Translations under genes and position numbers: made by a program
DNA from: Mycobacterium lentiflavum
Lineage (GTDB): Bacteria; Actinomycetota; Actinomycetes; Mycobacteriales; Mycobacteriaceae
NCBI RefSeq assembly: GCF_022374895.2
Contig: NZ_CP092423.2
Coordinates: forward strand, 2,418,001 to 2,482,000
Length of the DNA: 64,000 bases
Direction: 5' to 3'
Shown: piece after piece, positions 37,301 through 46,153 of the stretch
Numbering within the stretch: the stretch's first letter is position 1
Layout of the letters: the number at the start of each line of letters is the position of its first letter
Notes under the pieces: model-generated
What the model was told of the DNA's origin: nothing
Databases searched by the model: none
Seen by the model: the letters and a program-made list of their open reading frames with translations, nothing else

Positions 37301-40300
37301 CGGCGCGGCCACCGCGGTACCGCTGCCACTCATGCACACCGTCGACCTCAACGCCGGCACCATGGACACCGACGCGGGTCCGCACTTGCACGCCAGCTGG
37401 ACCTGGGCGCCCTCGGCGCTGGACGGCGACCAGATCAGCCGGCTGAGCAAGCTGTGGTTCGAGGCCCTCACCGGCATCTGTGTCCACGTGCGCAACGGGG
37501 GCGGCGGTCTGACGCCGTCGGACCTGGCGCCGGCACGGCTGACCCAGCAGCAGCTCGACCAACTCGAGCAGCAGTACCACCTCGCCGACGTCTTGCCGCT
37601 GACCCCCGTGCAGCAGGGTCTGCTGTTTCACGCCAGCGTTGCCCAGGGCGGCGACAACGGCGACGACGTCTACGCGGTGCAGCTGGGTGTCACGATCGCC
37701 GGTGCCATCGACCCGCAGCGGCTGCGGGAGGCGGTGCAGACGGTGGTCAACCGGCACCCCAACCTGGCGGCCCGGTTCTGCGCCCAGTTCGACGAGCCGG
37801 TGCAGGTCATCCCCGCCGAGCCCGTCATGGCCTGGCGATACATCCAGCTCGACAGCGACGAAGCCGGCCACGACGAGCAAATCGAGCAGCTATGCGCCGA
37901 CGAGCGCGACGCGGTCAGCGACCTGCTCGGCCGGCCCGCCTTCCGCGCGGCGCTGATCCGGATCGCCGAAAACAAGCATCGGTTCGTGCTCACCAACCAC
38001 CACATCGTGATGGACGGGTGGTCGCTGCCGATCCTGCTGCGCGAAATCTTCGCCAGTTACTACGGCGAGCGCCTGCCCGCGCCCGCGTCGTACCGCAGCA
38101 TTCTCACCTGGCTCGCCGAACAGGACCGCCCGGCCGCGCAGGCGGCATGGCGCCAGATGTTCGAAGGCTTCGACAACCCGACCCTGGTCGGCCCCGCAAC
38201 GCGGATCGGGCTGGGGCGCCGGCGCGTCGACTCGTACCGGGTGTCCGCCGAGACCACTCGCGAGCTGAGCACGCTGGCGCGCTCCTGCCACACCACCGTC
38301 AACACGGTGCTGCAGGCCGGTTGGGCACAGCTGCTGATGTGGCTGACCGGACAGCGCGACGTCGCGTTCGGCACCGCGGTCTCGGGCCGGCCCCCGGAGG
38401 TGCCGGGCTCGGATTCGATTGTCGGCCTGCTGATTAACACCGTCGCGGTGCGGGCGAACACGACGGTGGCCACCACGGTCGCCGAGCTGCTCGACCAGCT
38501 GCAGACCGCGCACAACAACCGGCTCGAGCATGAGCACCTGGGTCTGTCCGACATTCACCGCGCCACCGGCCACGACCAGTTGTTCGACACGCTGTTCCTG
38601 TACGAGAACTACCCGATCGACACGAACGTGCCGGTGGGCGTGCACGAGCTGGCCATCACCGACGTCACGAACCGCGAATACAACCACTACCCGCTTTCCG
38701 TGATGGCCTTGCCGGGCCACGAACTAGGCATCCGCGTCGAGTACGACACGGACGTGTTCGACCCGGCGAGCATCGAAACTCTGGTGGAGCGATTCCAGCG
38801 GGTGCTGGTGGCGATGACCGCCGACCCGAGCCAGCGATTGTCGTCGATGGACGTGCTGGATGCCGGTGAGCATGCCCGCCTGGACGAGTGGGGCAACCGC
38901 GCCGTGCTGACCCGGCCGGCGGAGGGCACGACGATCCCGGCGATGTTCGCCGCGCAGGTGGCCCGGACCCCGGACGGGGTGGCGCTGGTGGACGGCGAGC
39001 GGTCGTGGACCTACCGCGGCCTCGACGAGGCGGCCGAGCGGCTAGCGCGAGTGCTGGTCGGTAAGGGCGCGCGCCCGGGCGAATGTGTGGCGCTGCTGTT
39101 CAACCGCTCGGCCGAGGCGATCATCGCGATGGTCGCGGTACTCAAGTCTGGCGCGGCCTACCTTCCGATCGACCCGGCGATGCCCGACGCGCGACTGGAG
39201 TTCATGCTCGGGGACGCCACGCCGGTCGCCGCGATGACCGACGCGACCATGCGGTCCCGGTTCGACGGGGCCGACCTGCCGGTCATCGACGTCCACGACC
39301 CAGACCTGTCGATCCCGTCCGATATCACCTTCCCGGTGGTGACGCCGGAGGACCTGGCGTACACGATCTATACCTCGGGGACGACCGGGGTGCCCAAGGG
39401 CGTGGCGATCACCCACCACAACGCGACGTCGTTGCTGGAAGCGCCCGACCCCGGCGCGCCGACCGGCCCGGGCCAGGTGTGGTCGCAGTGGCACTCCTAC
39501 AGCTTCGACGTCTCGGTGTGGGAGATCTTCACCGCGCTGCTGCACGGTGCACGGCTGGTCGTGGTGCCCGAATCGGCGGCGGCGTCGGCTCATGAGCTAC
39601 GCGACTTGCTGGTCGCCGAGCAGGTGACCGTGGTGGGTCAGACTCCGTCGGCGCTGGCGATGATGCCGGGCGAGGGGTTGGAGTCCGCGACGTTGGTGAT
39701 GGCGGGGGAGGCCAGCCCGAACGAGTTGGTGGACAAGTGGGCGCCGGGACGGGTGATGATCAACGCCTACGGTCCGACCGAAGCCACCATCTATGCCGCG
39801 ATCAGTGCGCCGATGAAGGCCGGCGAGGGCGCGCCGATCGGCGTGCCGGTGCCGGGTGCGGCGTTGTTCGTGCTGGACAAGTGGCTGCGGCCGGCTCCCG
39901 AGGGCGTGGTCGGTGAGTTGTACATCGCCGGTCGGGGTGTGGCCGTCGGTTATCTGCGCCGGGCCGGCCTGACCGCGTCGCGGTTCGTGGCGTGCCCGTT
40001 CGGCGAGCGAGGCGATCGGATGTATCGCACCGGGGACCTGGTGCGTTGGGGTGCCGACGGGCAGTTGCAGTACTTGGGCCGTGCCGACGAGCAGGTCAAG
40101 ATTCGCGGTTACCGCATTGAGCTCGGTGAGGTGCAGGCGGCGTTGGCCGGCCTCGACGGGGTGCAGGCCGCGGCGGTGATCGCGCGCGAGGATCGTCCGG
40201 GTGACAAGCGGCTGGTCGGGTATGTCACCGTCACGGGCGATGTCGACACCGCTCAGATGCGCGCCCTGCTGGGCGAGCGGCTGCCGGCGTACATGGTTCC

Positions 40301-41996
40301 GACGGCGATCGTCGTGCTCGACACGCTGCCGCGCACCGTCAACGGCAAGCTCGACAAACGCGCCCTGCCCGCACCCGAATACCAGAGTGCGGTCCGCTAC
40401 ACCCCGCCCGCGACGCCCACCGAGGAGATCGTGGCCGGGATCTACGGCCAGGTGCTCGGCATCGAGCGGGTCGGCGTCGAGAACTCCTTCTTCGACCTGG
40501 GTGGCGATTCGCTGTCGGCGATGCGGGTGGTCGCCGCGATCAACACGGCGTTCGATTCCAACCTGTCGGTGCGCACGCTGTTCGAGGCGCCGTCGGTTCG
40601 CGCCATGAGCCAGCGCCTGGACAGTGACGTGGATGCCGACGAGACCGATGCCAACGGCCCGAGTTACGTTGCCGTGCACGGCCGCGACACCGAGGAGCTG
40701 CGTGCCAGCGACCTCACCCTGGACAAGTTCATCGACGAGACGACGCTGCTCGGCGCTCCGACGCTGCCGGGCCCGAGCGCCGAGGCGCGCACGGTGTTGT
40801 TGACCGGGGCGACCGGCTTCCTGGGGCGTTACCTGGCGCTGGAGTGGCTCAAGCAACTGAAACGTGTTGACGGCAAGCTGATCTGCCTGGTGCGAGCCGG
40901 CTCCGATCAGGAGGCATGGCGTCGTCTGGAGAAGACATTCGACAGCGGCGACCCGCAATTGGTGGACCACTTCCACCAGCTGGCCGCAGATCATCTCGAG
41001 GTCGTCGCCGGCGACAAGAGCGAAGCCAATCTGGGGCTCGACGAGCAGACCTACCAGCGGCTGGCCGAAACCGTCGATCTGATCGTCGACTCGGCCGCCG
41101 TGGTCAACGGCGTGCTGCCGTACCGAGAGTTGTTCGGGCCCAACGTCGTTGGCACCGGCGAACTGATCAAGTTCGCGCTGACCTCGCGGATGAAGCCGTA
41201 TACGTACGTGTCGACCTCCGACCTCGGCCGCCAGGTCGAGCCGGCGCTGTTCACCGAGGACGCCGACATCCGCGTGGTCAGTCCGACCCGCGTCCTCGAC
41301 GGCAGCTACGCCAACGGCTACGGCAACAGCAAGTGGGCCGGTGAGGTGCTGCTGCGGGAGGCCAATGAGCAGTTCGGGCTTCCGGTTTCGGTGTTCCGCA
41401 GCGACATGATCCTGTCCGACGTCAGCTATGCGGGCCAGTTCAACGTGACCGATATCGTCACCCGGATGATCCTGAGCCTGGTGGCCACCGGCGTCGCGCC
41501 CGCTTCGTTCTACCGCCGTGACGAGAACGGCAACCGGCAGCGGGCGCACTACGACGCGCTGCCCGTCGAATTCGTCGCCGAGTCGATCGCCACTCTGGGG
41601 GCCCAAGTGGTCGACGGGTTCGAGACCTATCACGTGATGAACCCGCACGACGACGGCATCGGCATCGACACCTACGTCGACTGGCTGATCGAGGCCGGCT
41701 ATCCGATCCAGCGCATCGACGACTTCGCGGAGTGGGTGCGGCAGTTCGAGATCGGCCTGCGGGCCCTGCCGGACCGGCAGCGCCAGCATTCCGTGCTGCA
41801 GATGCTGCAGCTGATGCTGCACAACCCTGAGCAGATCCAGCCGCTCGAGCCGACCCGCGGGTCGTTCGCGCCGACCGACCGATTCCGTGCCGCGGTGCAG
41901 GAAGCGAAAATTGGTGCGGACAACGACATCCCGCATATCACGGCACCGGTCATCATCAAGTACGTCACCGACTTGCAACTGGTGGGATTGCTCTAG
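34335..41996 (+). CDS. mps2: Lipopeptide NRPS Mps2 (A-T-E-C-A-T-R)
   Basis: A 2553-residue synthetase that starts directly with an adenylation domain; its condensation domain is at the end of Mps1. Approximate order: A3 with [10 protein letters not shown] near residue 185; carrier near 560; epimerisation domain with HHLAVDG near 735; condensation domain with HHIVMDG near 1222; A4 near 1680; carrier with LGGDSLSAM near 2053; then a thioester reductase domain with [15 protein letters not shown] near 2154 and the catalytic YGNSKWAGE near 2329. Pocket residues are D-V-W-C-F-A-A-I-Y (A3) and D-V-W-G-V-A-A-I-Y (A4): similar to each other and consistent with a small residue such as Ala. The reductase should release the chain as an amino alcohol, giving D-Ala-L-alaninol as in GPLs. 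Also called pstB in M. avium. There is no thioesterase. Confidence 0.93.
35424..35740 (+). repeat. Near-identical segment in A3, copy 1
   Basis: This 317-base stretch in the C-terminal half of A3 matches 39912-40228 in A4 without gaps; I count about four base differences by eye. The surrounding sequence is less similar, so this looks like homogenisation of the two domains. Confidence 0.9.
39912..40228 (+). repeat. Near-identical segment in A4, copy 2
   Basis: Second copy of the 317-base stretch shared with 35424-35740, at a constant offset of 4488 bases, in the same frame and the same place in the adenylation fold (from the A7 region to past A8). Confidence 0.9.
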
Positions 41997-42038
41997 CCGA
42001 CGGGCGAATGCGCCCCGATTGTCAACTGCTGCAGAGTA

Positions 42039-42932
42039 TTAAGCCGCGTTGGGCTGCTGCACGCCGGGCGCGCTGCGGGCCCTTGCGCCCGGCAGGCGGT
42101 CCCGCAGCTTTGCCAATGTGAATTCGTGTCGGTCGGCGTCGTAGAAGAACCGCATCGTCCGGAACGGGTAATACAGCAGCAGTAGGGTGGCAATGGTCGT
42201 ATGTGCCGTGGGGCTCTTGATGCCGTGCAGTTTGGTCGTCCGCGTGTAACGCGTGGCATACCGGTAGAAATCGCGCGGTGAGTCTTCCACCCGCCGGCCT
42301 GAGATAGCGGCGACCATGGACGGTGCGTAGGAAATCACGAAATCATTTTTGAACAGCGTCAGCGCCAGGTCGATATCTTCGTGCAGGCGCACTTCCGGGT
42401 CCAGCTGCGTCTTAAGACGGACGCCCTTCCACGCTGTGGCGCGAATTGCCATGTTGCAGCCGAGCAGAAACCGTTCACTGCGGACGTGCTTGTGCAGGTG
42501 GTGGCGAAGCGTGGAATCGACCCAGAAGAGGAAGCCCCGAAAAGGCAGGTCGTAAATAGCGATCGGACCACTCGCGGCGTCGATGTCGGGATCCTGGAAG
42601 TAGTTGCGAACCTTCTCGACCCAATCCGGCGGAATGACGGTATCGGCGTCAATGCGGCCGAACACGTCGCCGCGTGCATGATCGAAGCCGTAGTCACGGG
42701 TGGGCGCGGCGCCCTGGTAGGTGCTCTGGTCGAGTAGCTGGATGTCCAGATGCGGCGCCGCTGCTTGATATTTGCGCACAATCGATGCCGTGTCGTCGGT
42801 CGACTTGTTGTTGACCACAATTATTTCGTCCGGCGCTGAGGTCTGATTGATGCACGATTCCAGGCATTTGCCGATGAACCGTTCTTCGTTGTAGGCGGGA
42901 ATGACGATCGTGACCGAGGGCTGTTGCGCCAT
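42039..42932 (-). CDS. Glycosyltransferase family 2
   Basis: A 297-residue GT-A fold glycosyltransferase. VTIVIPAYNEERFIGKCL opens the protein, IIVVNNKSTDDT is near residue 37, and GRIDADTVIPPDW near residues 91-103 contains the DAD metal site. HEDIDLALTLF near residue 185 carries the ED acidic motif expected for the catalytic base. A hydrophobic stretch, TIATLLLLYYPF, near residue 245 may contact the membrane. It faces the end of mps2 with a 42-base gap. Position beside the lipopeptide synthetase suggests glycosylation of the lipopeptide or a related lipid, but no specific GPL glycosyltransferase assignment is possible. Confidence 0.85.
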   Translation of the reverse strand: MAQQPSVTIVIPAYNEERFIGKCLESCINQTSAPDEIIVVNNKSTDDTASIVRKYQAAAPHLDIQLLDQSTYQGAAPTRDYGFDHARGDVFGRIDADTVIPPDWVEKVRNYFQDPDIDAASGPIAIYDLPFRGFLFWVDSTLRHHLHKHVRSERFLLGCNMAIRATAWKGVRLKTQLDPEVRLHEDIDLALTLFKNDFVISYAPSMVAAISGRRVEDSPRDFYRYATRYTRTTKLHGIKSPTAHTTIATLLLLYYPFRTMRFFYDADRHEFTLAKLRDRLPGARARSAPGVQQPNAA

Positions 42933-43220
42933 GGCTTACACCCAATCTGCGGACGTGGGGGGACAGCCAGCGCCTTAGACAGCCGGCCCCGAATTCAGCT
43001 GCGAGGGGCACCAATTCATTGCGCCCTTTTGTTCAAACCGTATTGTGATGGCGACCGGGAAGCGGGGTGAGTAGCCGCATTTTCGTAGAACGTTCACCGG
43101 TAAACGCCCGTTGTTCAACACGCGTCTATCTGTGGGCGGCCCCCGATGACTGCCGCGCCCTGAAGCCCGGGTACCGCTGACTACCATTGCAAACGTTCCG
43201 CCAGTTGATCGGAGTGCCCG

Positions 43221-43790
43221 ATGACAACAGCCCGTGTGCCGGGACTGCCGCTCGGCGAGGCCAAGGCCGCTGCCGACGAGGCGGCGATACCGGATTACAT
43301 GGCCGAGCTCAGCATCTTCCAGGTGTTGCTCAACCATCCGCCGCTGGCGCGCGCGGTCAATGATCTGCTCGCGACGATGCTGTGGCACGGTTCGCTCGAC
43401 GCGCGGTTGCGGGAGCTGGTGATCATGCGGATCGGTTGGCTCACCGCGTGCGAATACGAATGGACGCAGCATTGGCGCGTCGCCACTCGGTTAGGCGTCA
43501 CGACCGAGGACCTGCTCGCTGTGCGGGATTGGCAACAGCACGAGGGTTTCGGGCCCAGCGAGCGAGCGGTGCTGGCGGCCACCGACGACGTGGTGCGCGA
43601 CGGCGCGGTCAGCAGCCAAAGCTGGGCCGCCTGCGAGCGCGAATTGCAAGGCGACACAGCGACTCTCGTCGAACTCGTCACCGCGATCAGCGCGTGGCGG
43701 ATGATCTCGTCGATCCTGCAGAGCCTCGAGGTCCCGTTGGAGGACGGCGTGGCGGGCTGGCCGCCGGACGGGCGTGCTCCGGCGGGCTGA
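43221..43790 (+). CDS. Carboxymuconolactone decarboxylase (AhpD-like) family protein
   Basis: A 189-residue alpha-helical protein of the carboxymuconolactone decarboxylase/AhpD family, corresponding in size and place to M. tuberculosis Rv1531. LRELVIMRIGWLTACEYEWTQH near residues 62-83 is the family core; one Cys (TACEYEW) is present, but the redox CxxC of true AhpD proteins is not, so peroxidase-type activity is doubtful. ATG 43221 follows GGAG by six bases. It begins the conserved core block to the right of the GPL locus. Its function is unknown; co-location with a nitronate monooxygenase suggests oxidative metabolism of small molecules. Confidence 0.83.
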   Translation: MTTARVPGLPLGEAKAAADEAAIPDYMAELSIFQVLLNHPPLARAVNDLLATMLWHGSLDARLRELVIMRIGWLTACEYEWTQHWRVATRLGVTTEDLLAVRDWQQHEGFGPSERAVLAATDDVVRDGAVSSQSWAACERELQGDTATLVELVTAISAWRMISSILQSLEVPLEDGVAGWPPDGRAPAG

Positions 43791-43825
43791 TTGCCTTGCC
43801 CGGCGATAACTCCTAGCGTCGAGGG

Positions 43826-44950
43826 ATGCGGACCAGAGTCGCCGAGATGCTCGGTGTGGAGTTCCCGATATGCGCGTTCAGCCACTGTCGCGACGTCGTC
43901 GCCGCGGTCACCAACGCGGGCGGATTCGGAGTTCTGGGCGCCGTCGCGCACAGTCCGAAACGGCTGCAGAACGAACTGGACTGGATCGAGGAGCAGACCG
44001 GCGGCAAGCCCTACGGGGTCGACCTGTTGTTGCCGCCGAAATACGTCGGCGCCGAGAAAGGTGGCATCGACGCTAAGCAAGTCAGGGAGTTGCTCCCCGA
44101 GGAACATCGTGCGTTCGTCGAAGACTTGCTCGCCCGGTACGGCATCTCGGCTCCGGCAGAACCGCCGCGGGCATCCGTCGGCGGCCTCAACATCTCACCC
44201 AAGGGTTACGAGCCATTACTGGAAGTGGCGTTCGCGCATGACATTCGGTTGATCGCCAGTGCGCTCGGTTCACCCCCGGCCGACCTCGTCGAACGCGCGC
44301 ACCGCCACGAGGTGTTGGTCGCCGCGCTGGCCGGCACCACCGCACACGCGCGACGGCATGCCGCGGCCGGCGTCGACCTGATCGTCGCGCAGGGCACCGA
44401 AGCCGGCGGCCACACCGGCGAGGTGGCGACCATGGTCCTGGTTCCCGAAGTCGTCGACGCGGTCGCGCCGGTCCCGGTCCTGGCGGCGGGCGGGATCGCC
44501 CGCGGGCGTCAGATCGCGGCGGCCCTGGCGCTGGGCGCCGAGGGCGTGTGGTGCGGCTCGGTGTGGCTGACCACCGAGGAGGCCGAGACCGATCCGGTGG
44601 TCAAGGAGAAGTTCCTGGCCGCCAGTTCCTCGGACACCGTGCGATCGCGGTCGATGACGGGCAAGCCGGCGCGGATGCTGCGGACCGCTTGGACCGACGA
44701 GTGGGAGCGGCCCGAAAACCCGGCTCCGCTGGGGATGCCGCTGCAGACCAACCTCGTCGCCGAACCGCAGCTGCGCATCAACCAAGCGGCCGCCCATCCC
44801 GGTGCGAAGGCACGTGAGCTGGCAACCTATTTCGTCGGCCAGGTGGTCGGTTCGCTCGACCGCGTCCGGCCGACACGCGCGGTCGTGCTCGACATGATCG
44901 AGGAGTTCGCCGACACCATCGGACGGCTGGAAGACTTAGCCGACAACTGA
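43826..44950 (+). CDS. Nitronate monooxygenase / 2-nitropropane dioxygenase family protein
   Basis: A 374-residue FMN-dependent TIM-barrel protein matching M. tuberculosis Rv1533 in length and position. LGVEFPICAFSHCRDVVAAV at the N terminus, AGGFGVLGA, the phosphate-binding segment GTEAGGHTG near residue 191, and VPVLAAGGIARGRQI near residues 217-231 followed by GAEGVWCGS are typical of the family. These enzymes oxidise alkyl nitronates such as 3-nitropropionate; the real substrate here is unknown. It is 35 bases after the upstream gene and probably in the same transcript. Confidence 0.87.
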   Translation: MRTRVAEMLGVEFPICAFSHCRDVVAAVTNAGGFGVLGAVAHSPKRLQNELDWIEEQTGGKPYGVDLLLPPKYVGAEKGGIDAKQVRELLPEEHRAFVEDLLARYGISAPAEPPRASVGGLNISPKGYEPLLEVAFAHDIRLIASALGSPPADLVERAHRHEVLVAALAGTTAHARRHAAAGVDLIVAQGTEAGGHTGEVATMVLVPEVVDAVAPVPVLAAGGIARGRQIAAALALGAEGVWCGSVWLTTEEAETDPVVKEKFLAASSSDTVRSRSMTGKPARMLRTAWTDEWERPENPAPLGMPLQTNLVAEPQLRINQAAAHPGAKARELATYFVGQVVGSLDRVRPTRAVVLDMIEEFADTIGRLEDLADN

Positions 44951-45087
44951 CTGTCAGGGCGGGTTCGGATTGGTGTGAACCATGCCACAGCGAGGCGTTC
45001 GTCCAGGTCAGGGCTGTCAAACCTGATCGAAAGCTGTGAAGCGGCGTAGTAAACCCATAAAGTTGCGCGACACGGCTTAGATCACAT

Positions 45088-45116
45088 TGACCCGGGCCGG
45101 GTGCCTCGTGGAGTAT
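45088..45116 (+). promoter_or_regulatory. Candidate promoter for the M-box transcript
   Basis: TTGACC at 45088-45093 matches a -35 box, and 17 bases later GAGTAT at 45111-45116 could serve as a weak -10. A start near 45121-45124 would place the transcript just before the first helix of the M-box. Placement is by eye only. Confidence 0.45.
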
Positions 45117-45124
45117 CTACAGCA

Positions 45125-45289
45125 GCACCTCGTTAGGTGAGGCGGCTACACGAACACAGGCCACTGACCCCGAACGTCGAAAGACGCCCCGGGTCAGGAC
45201 AGCTCTTCCCGGCTTAAGGGTTGAGTCCAAGTGGCTTCCGGAGTTTCCGGACACGTCGTGTGGTGCCAAAGCTCTGACGAGAGGGGTGC
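45125..45289 (+). ncRNA. M-box (ykoK) magnesium riboswitch
   Basis: The RNA carries the conserved M-box blocks: CGTTAGGTGAGGC at 45131-45143, AACGTCGAAAGACGCC from 45173, and the closing GTGCCAAAGCTCT at 45264-45276. Helix P1 can form between GCACC-TCGT (45125-45133) and ACGAG-AGG-GGTGC (45277-45289). M-boxes fold on Mg2+ and usually lower expression of downstream Mg-related genes. M. tuberculosis is known to have an M-box upstream of Rv1535, and the Rv1535 homologue is downstream here. A stem TCCGGC/GCCGGA lies at about 45295-45310 without a T-run, so control may be at translation or Rho-dependent termination rather than an intrinsic terminator (inference). Confidence 0.92.
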
Positions 45290-45388
45290 GGATTTCCGGC
45301 GGTCGCCGGATTCTGAACTCCTTGTGGTGCGCGCAGATAGGCGCGGGTAACCCGCACGCGTCGTGGCCGTGGAGGAGGTGAGGGACGT

Positions 45389-45469
45389 ATGAGTTCCAGT
45401 GGCAGTCCGGATGGATATCCAGCACAGGCTCCGTCCCAATCCGGCCTCCGGCCCGACGCCTCGAGCTAG
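45389..45469 (+). CDS. 26-residue upstream ORF below the M-box
   Basis: A short ORF starting at ATG 45389 and ending at TAG 45467-45469, preceded by a near-perfect ribosome-binding site (GGAGGAGGTGAGG at 45371-45383). The peptide begins MSSSGSPDGYPAQ and is rich in Ser, Pro and Gly, with four prolines. It lies between the M-box and the Rv1535 homologue, 101 bases before the latter, and the strength of its ribosome-binding site suggests real translation. It may be a leader peptide through which the riboswitch acts. I recall that an upstream ORF has been proposed for the M. tuberculosis Rv1535 M-box, but this is memory and not checked. Confidence 0.65.
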   Translation: MSSSGSPDGYPAQAPSQSGLRPDASS

Positions 45470-45570
45470 CGAATCGATTTAGCGCTCAAGCGTTCTCGGA
45501 TCGGAACCCGGACGGGTCGGGACACATCAGTCCAGTCAGAACCCGTTTGCAATTCCGTTAGGAGACGATC

Positions 45571-45819
45571 ATGACCGCAGTACTCTTCGACGAAGTAGTG
45601 GCCGTAGCGCCCGTCCGCAACCTGCGTGTCGTGCGCGACACGGCGCCCACGTCGGTGCCCACGCGGGCGCCGGTGCCCACGCAGGCCGCCCGGCCCGCCG
45701 ACGCCGGATACTTCGGCGCCGGCGACCCACTGGTGACCGGTGCCGCCCGCCTGCTGAGCGTCCCCGTCCGTCACCTCTACGCGGCGCTGTGGCGCGTCGG
45801 GTTCATCGAGGTTCGGTGA
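45571..45819 (+). CDS. Conserved mycobacterial small protein (Rv1535-like)
   Basis: An 82-residue protein of unknown function, matching M. tuberculosis Rv1535 in size, position before ileS and control by an M-box. It has VVAVAPVRNLRVVRDTAP near the N terminus, a Pro/Thr-rich middle, and a C-terminal helix VRHLYAALWRVGFIEVR. No signal peptide or membrane segment is evident. ATG 45571 follows AGGAGA by six bases. The Mg2+ riboswitch implies a role when magnesium is low, but nothing in the sequence tells what it does. Confidence 0.85.
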   Translation: MTAVLFDEVVAVAPVRNLRVVRDTAPTSVPTRAPVPTQAARPADAGYFGAGDPLVTGAARLLSVPVRHLYAALWRVGFIEVR

Positions 45820-45841
45820 CGATGGATGTGGCCCAGCCGAT

Positions 45842-45900
45842 GGCTCCAAGGGGCTAGTCGACCGCAGACACGATGTGCGGCCAGCTGGCCCCTTGGAGCC
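45842..45900 (+). terminator. Long perfect hairpin between Rv1535 homologue and ileS leader
   Basis: GGCTCCAAGGGGC (45842-45854) and GCCCCTTGGAGCC (45888-45900) form a 13-base perfect stem that extends inwards by about four pairs with G-U wobbles; CCGCA/TGCGG (45862-45866, 45876-45880) forms a second stem inside. It begins 22 bases after the stop codon. No T-run follows, as is common for mycobacterial terminators. It probably ends the M-box transcript and insulates the ileS leader. Confidence 0.75.
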
Positions 45901-45926
45901 GGCAGTGATTGATTTGCAGTAGTCCG

Positions 45927-45932
45927 TAGAAT
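45927..45932 (+). promoter_or_regulatory. Candidate -10 box (TAGAAT) for the ileS leader
   Basis: TAGAAT is one base from the TATAAT consensus and lies between the hairpin and Stem I of the T-box, where an ileS promoter would be expected. No good -35 box is seen at 16-18 bases upstream. Confidence 0.45.
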
Positions 45933-45939
45933 CTTGTTC

Positions 45940-46153
45940 ACGGCATCGATCCGGCTATCACCGGGGAGCCTTCGGAAGAACAGCCCGCTCCACTATCGGG
46001 GCGGCCCAGTAGAACCGAACGGGGAGGCCCGTCACAGCCTGAATCGAGCGGCCGCGTGCGAGCGTGGCAAGCGGGGTGGTACCGCGGTGCTCGCGCAGAT
46101 TGCGCGACCTCGTCCCCGGCCTGACCGTAGGCACGCAGGAGACGACGCGCACC
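45940..46153 (+). ncRNA. T-box leader of ileS (tRNA-Ile sensing)
   Basis: The hallmark T-box sequence GCGGGGTGGTACCGCGG lies at 46071-46087, with TGGT (46077-46080) able to pair with the tRNA acceptor end. A short Stem I can form from GGCT (45953-45956) and AGCC (45982-45985), with an internal loop holding the isoleucine specifier ATC (45957-45959) opposite AAGAAC, and an upper stem CCGGGG/CTTCGG. GCGAGC/GCTCGC (46058-46063, 46089-46094) closes the antisequestrator. The compact Stem I and the lack of a terminator fit the translational, ultrashort-Stem-I class known for actinobacterial ileS: binding of uncharged tRNA-Ile exposes the ribosome-binding site. The exact 5' end is uncertain. Confidence 0.9.

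Noticed and set aside
39597..41978. Open minus-strand frame of about 790 codons antisense to mps2
   Set aside because: Same reason: low-complexity composition and full overlap with recognisable A, T and R domains.
45117..45439. Minus-strand ORFs across the M-box region
   Set aside because: The plus-strand sequence is explained by the conserved riboswitch; the ORFs are shadows.
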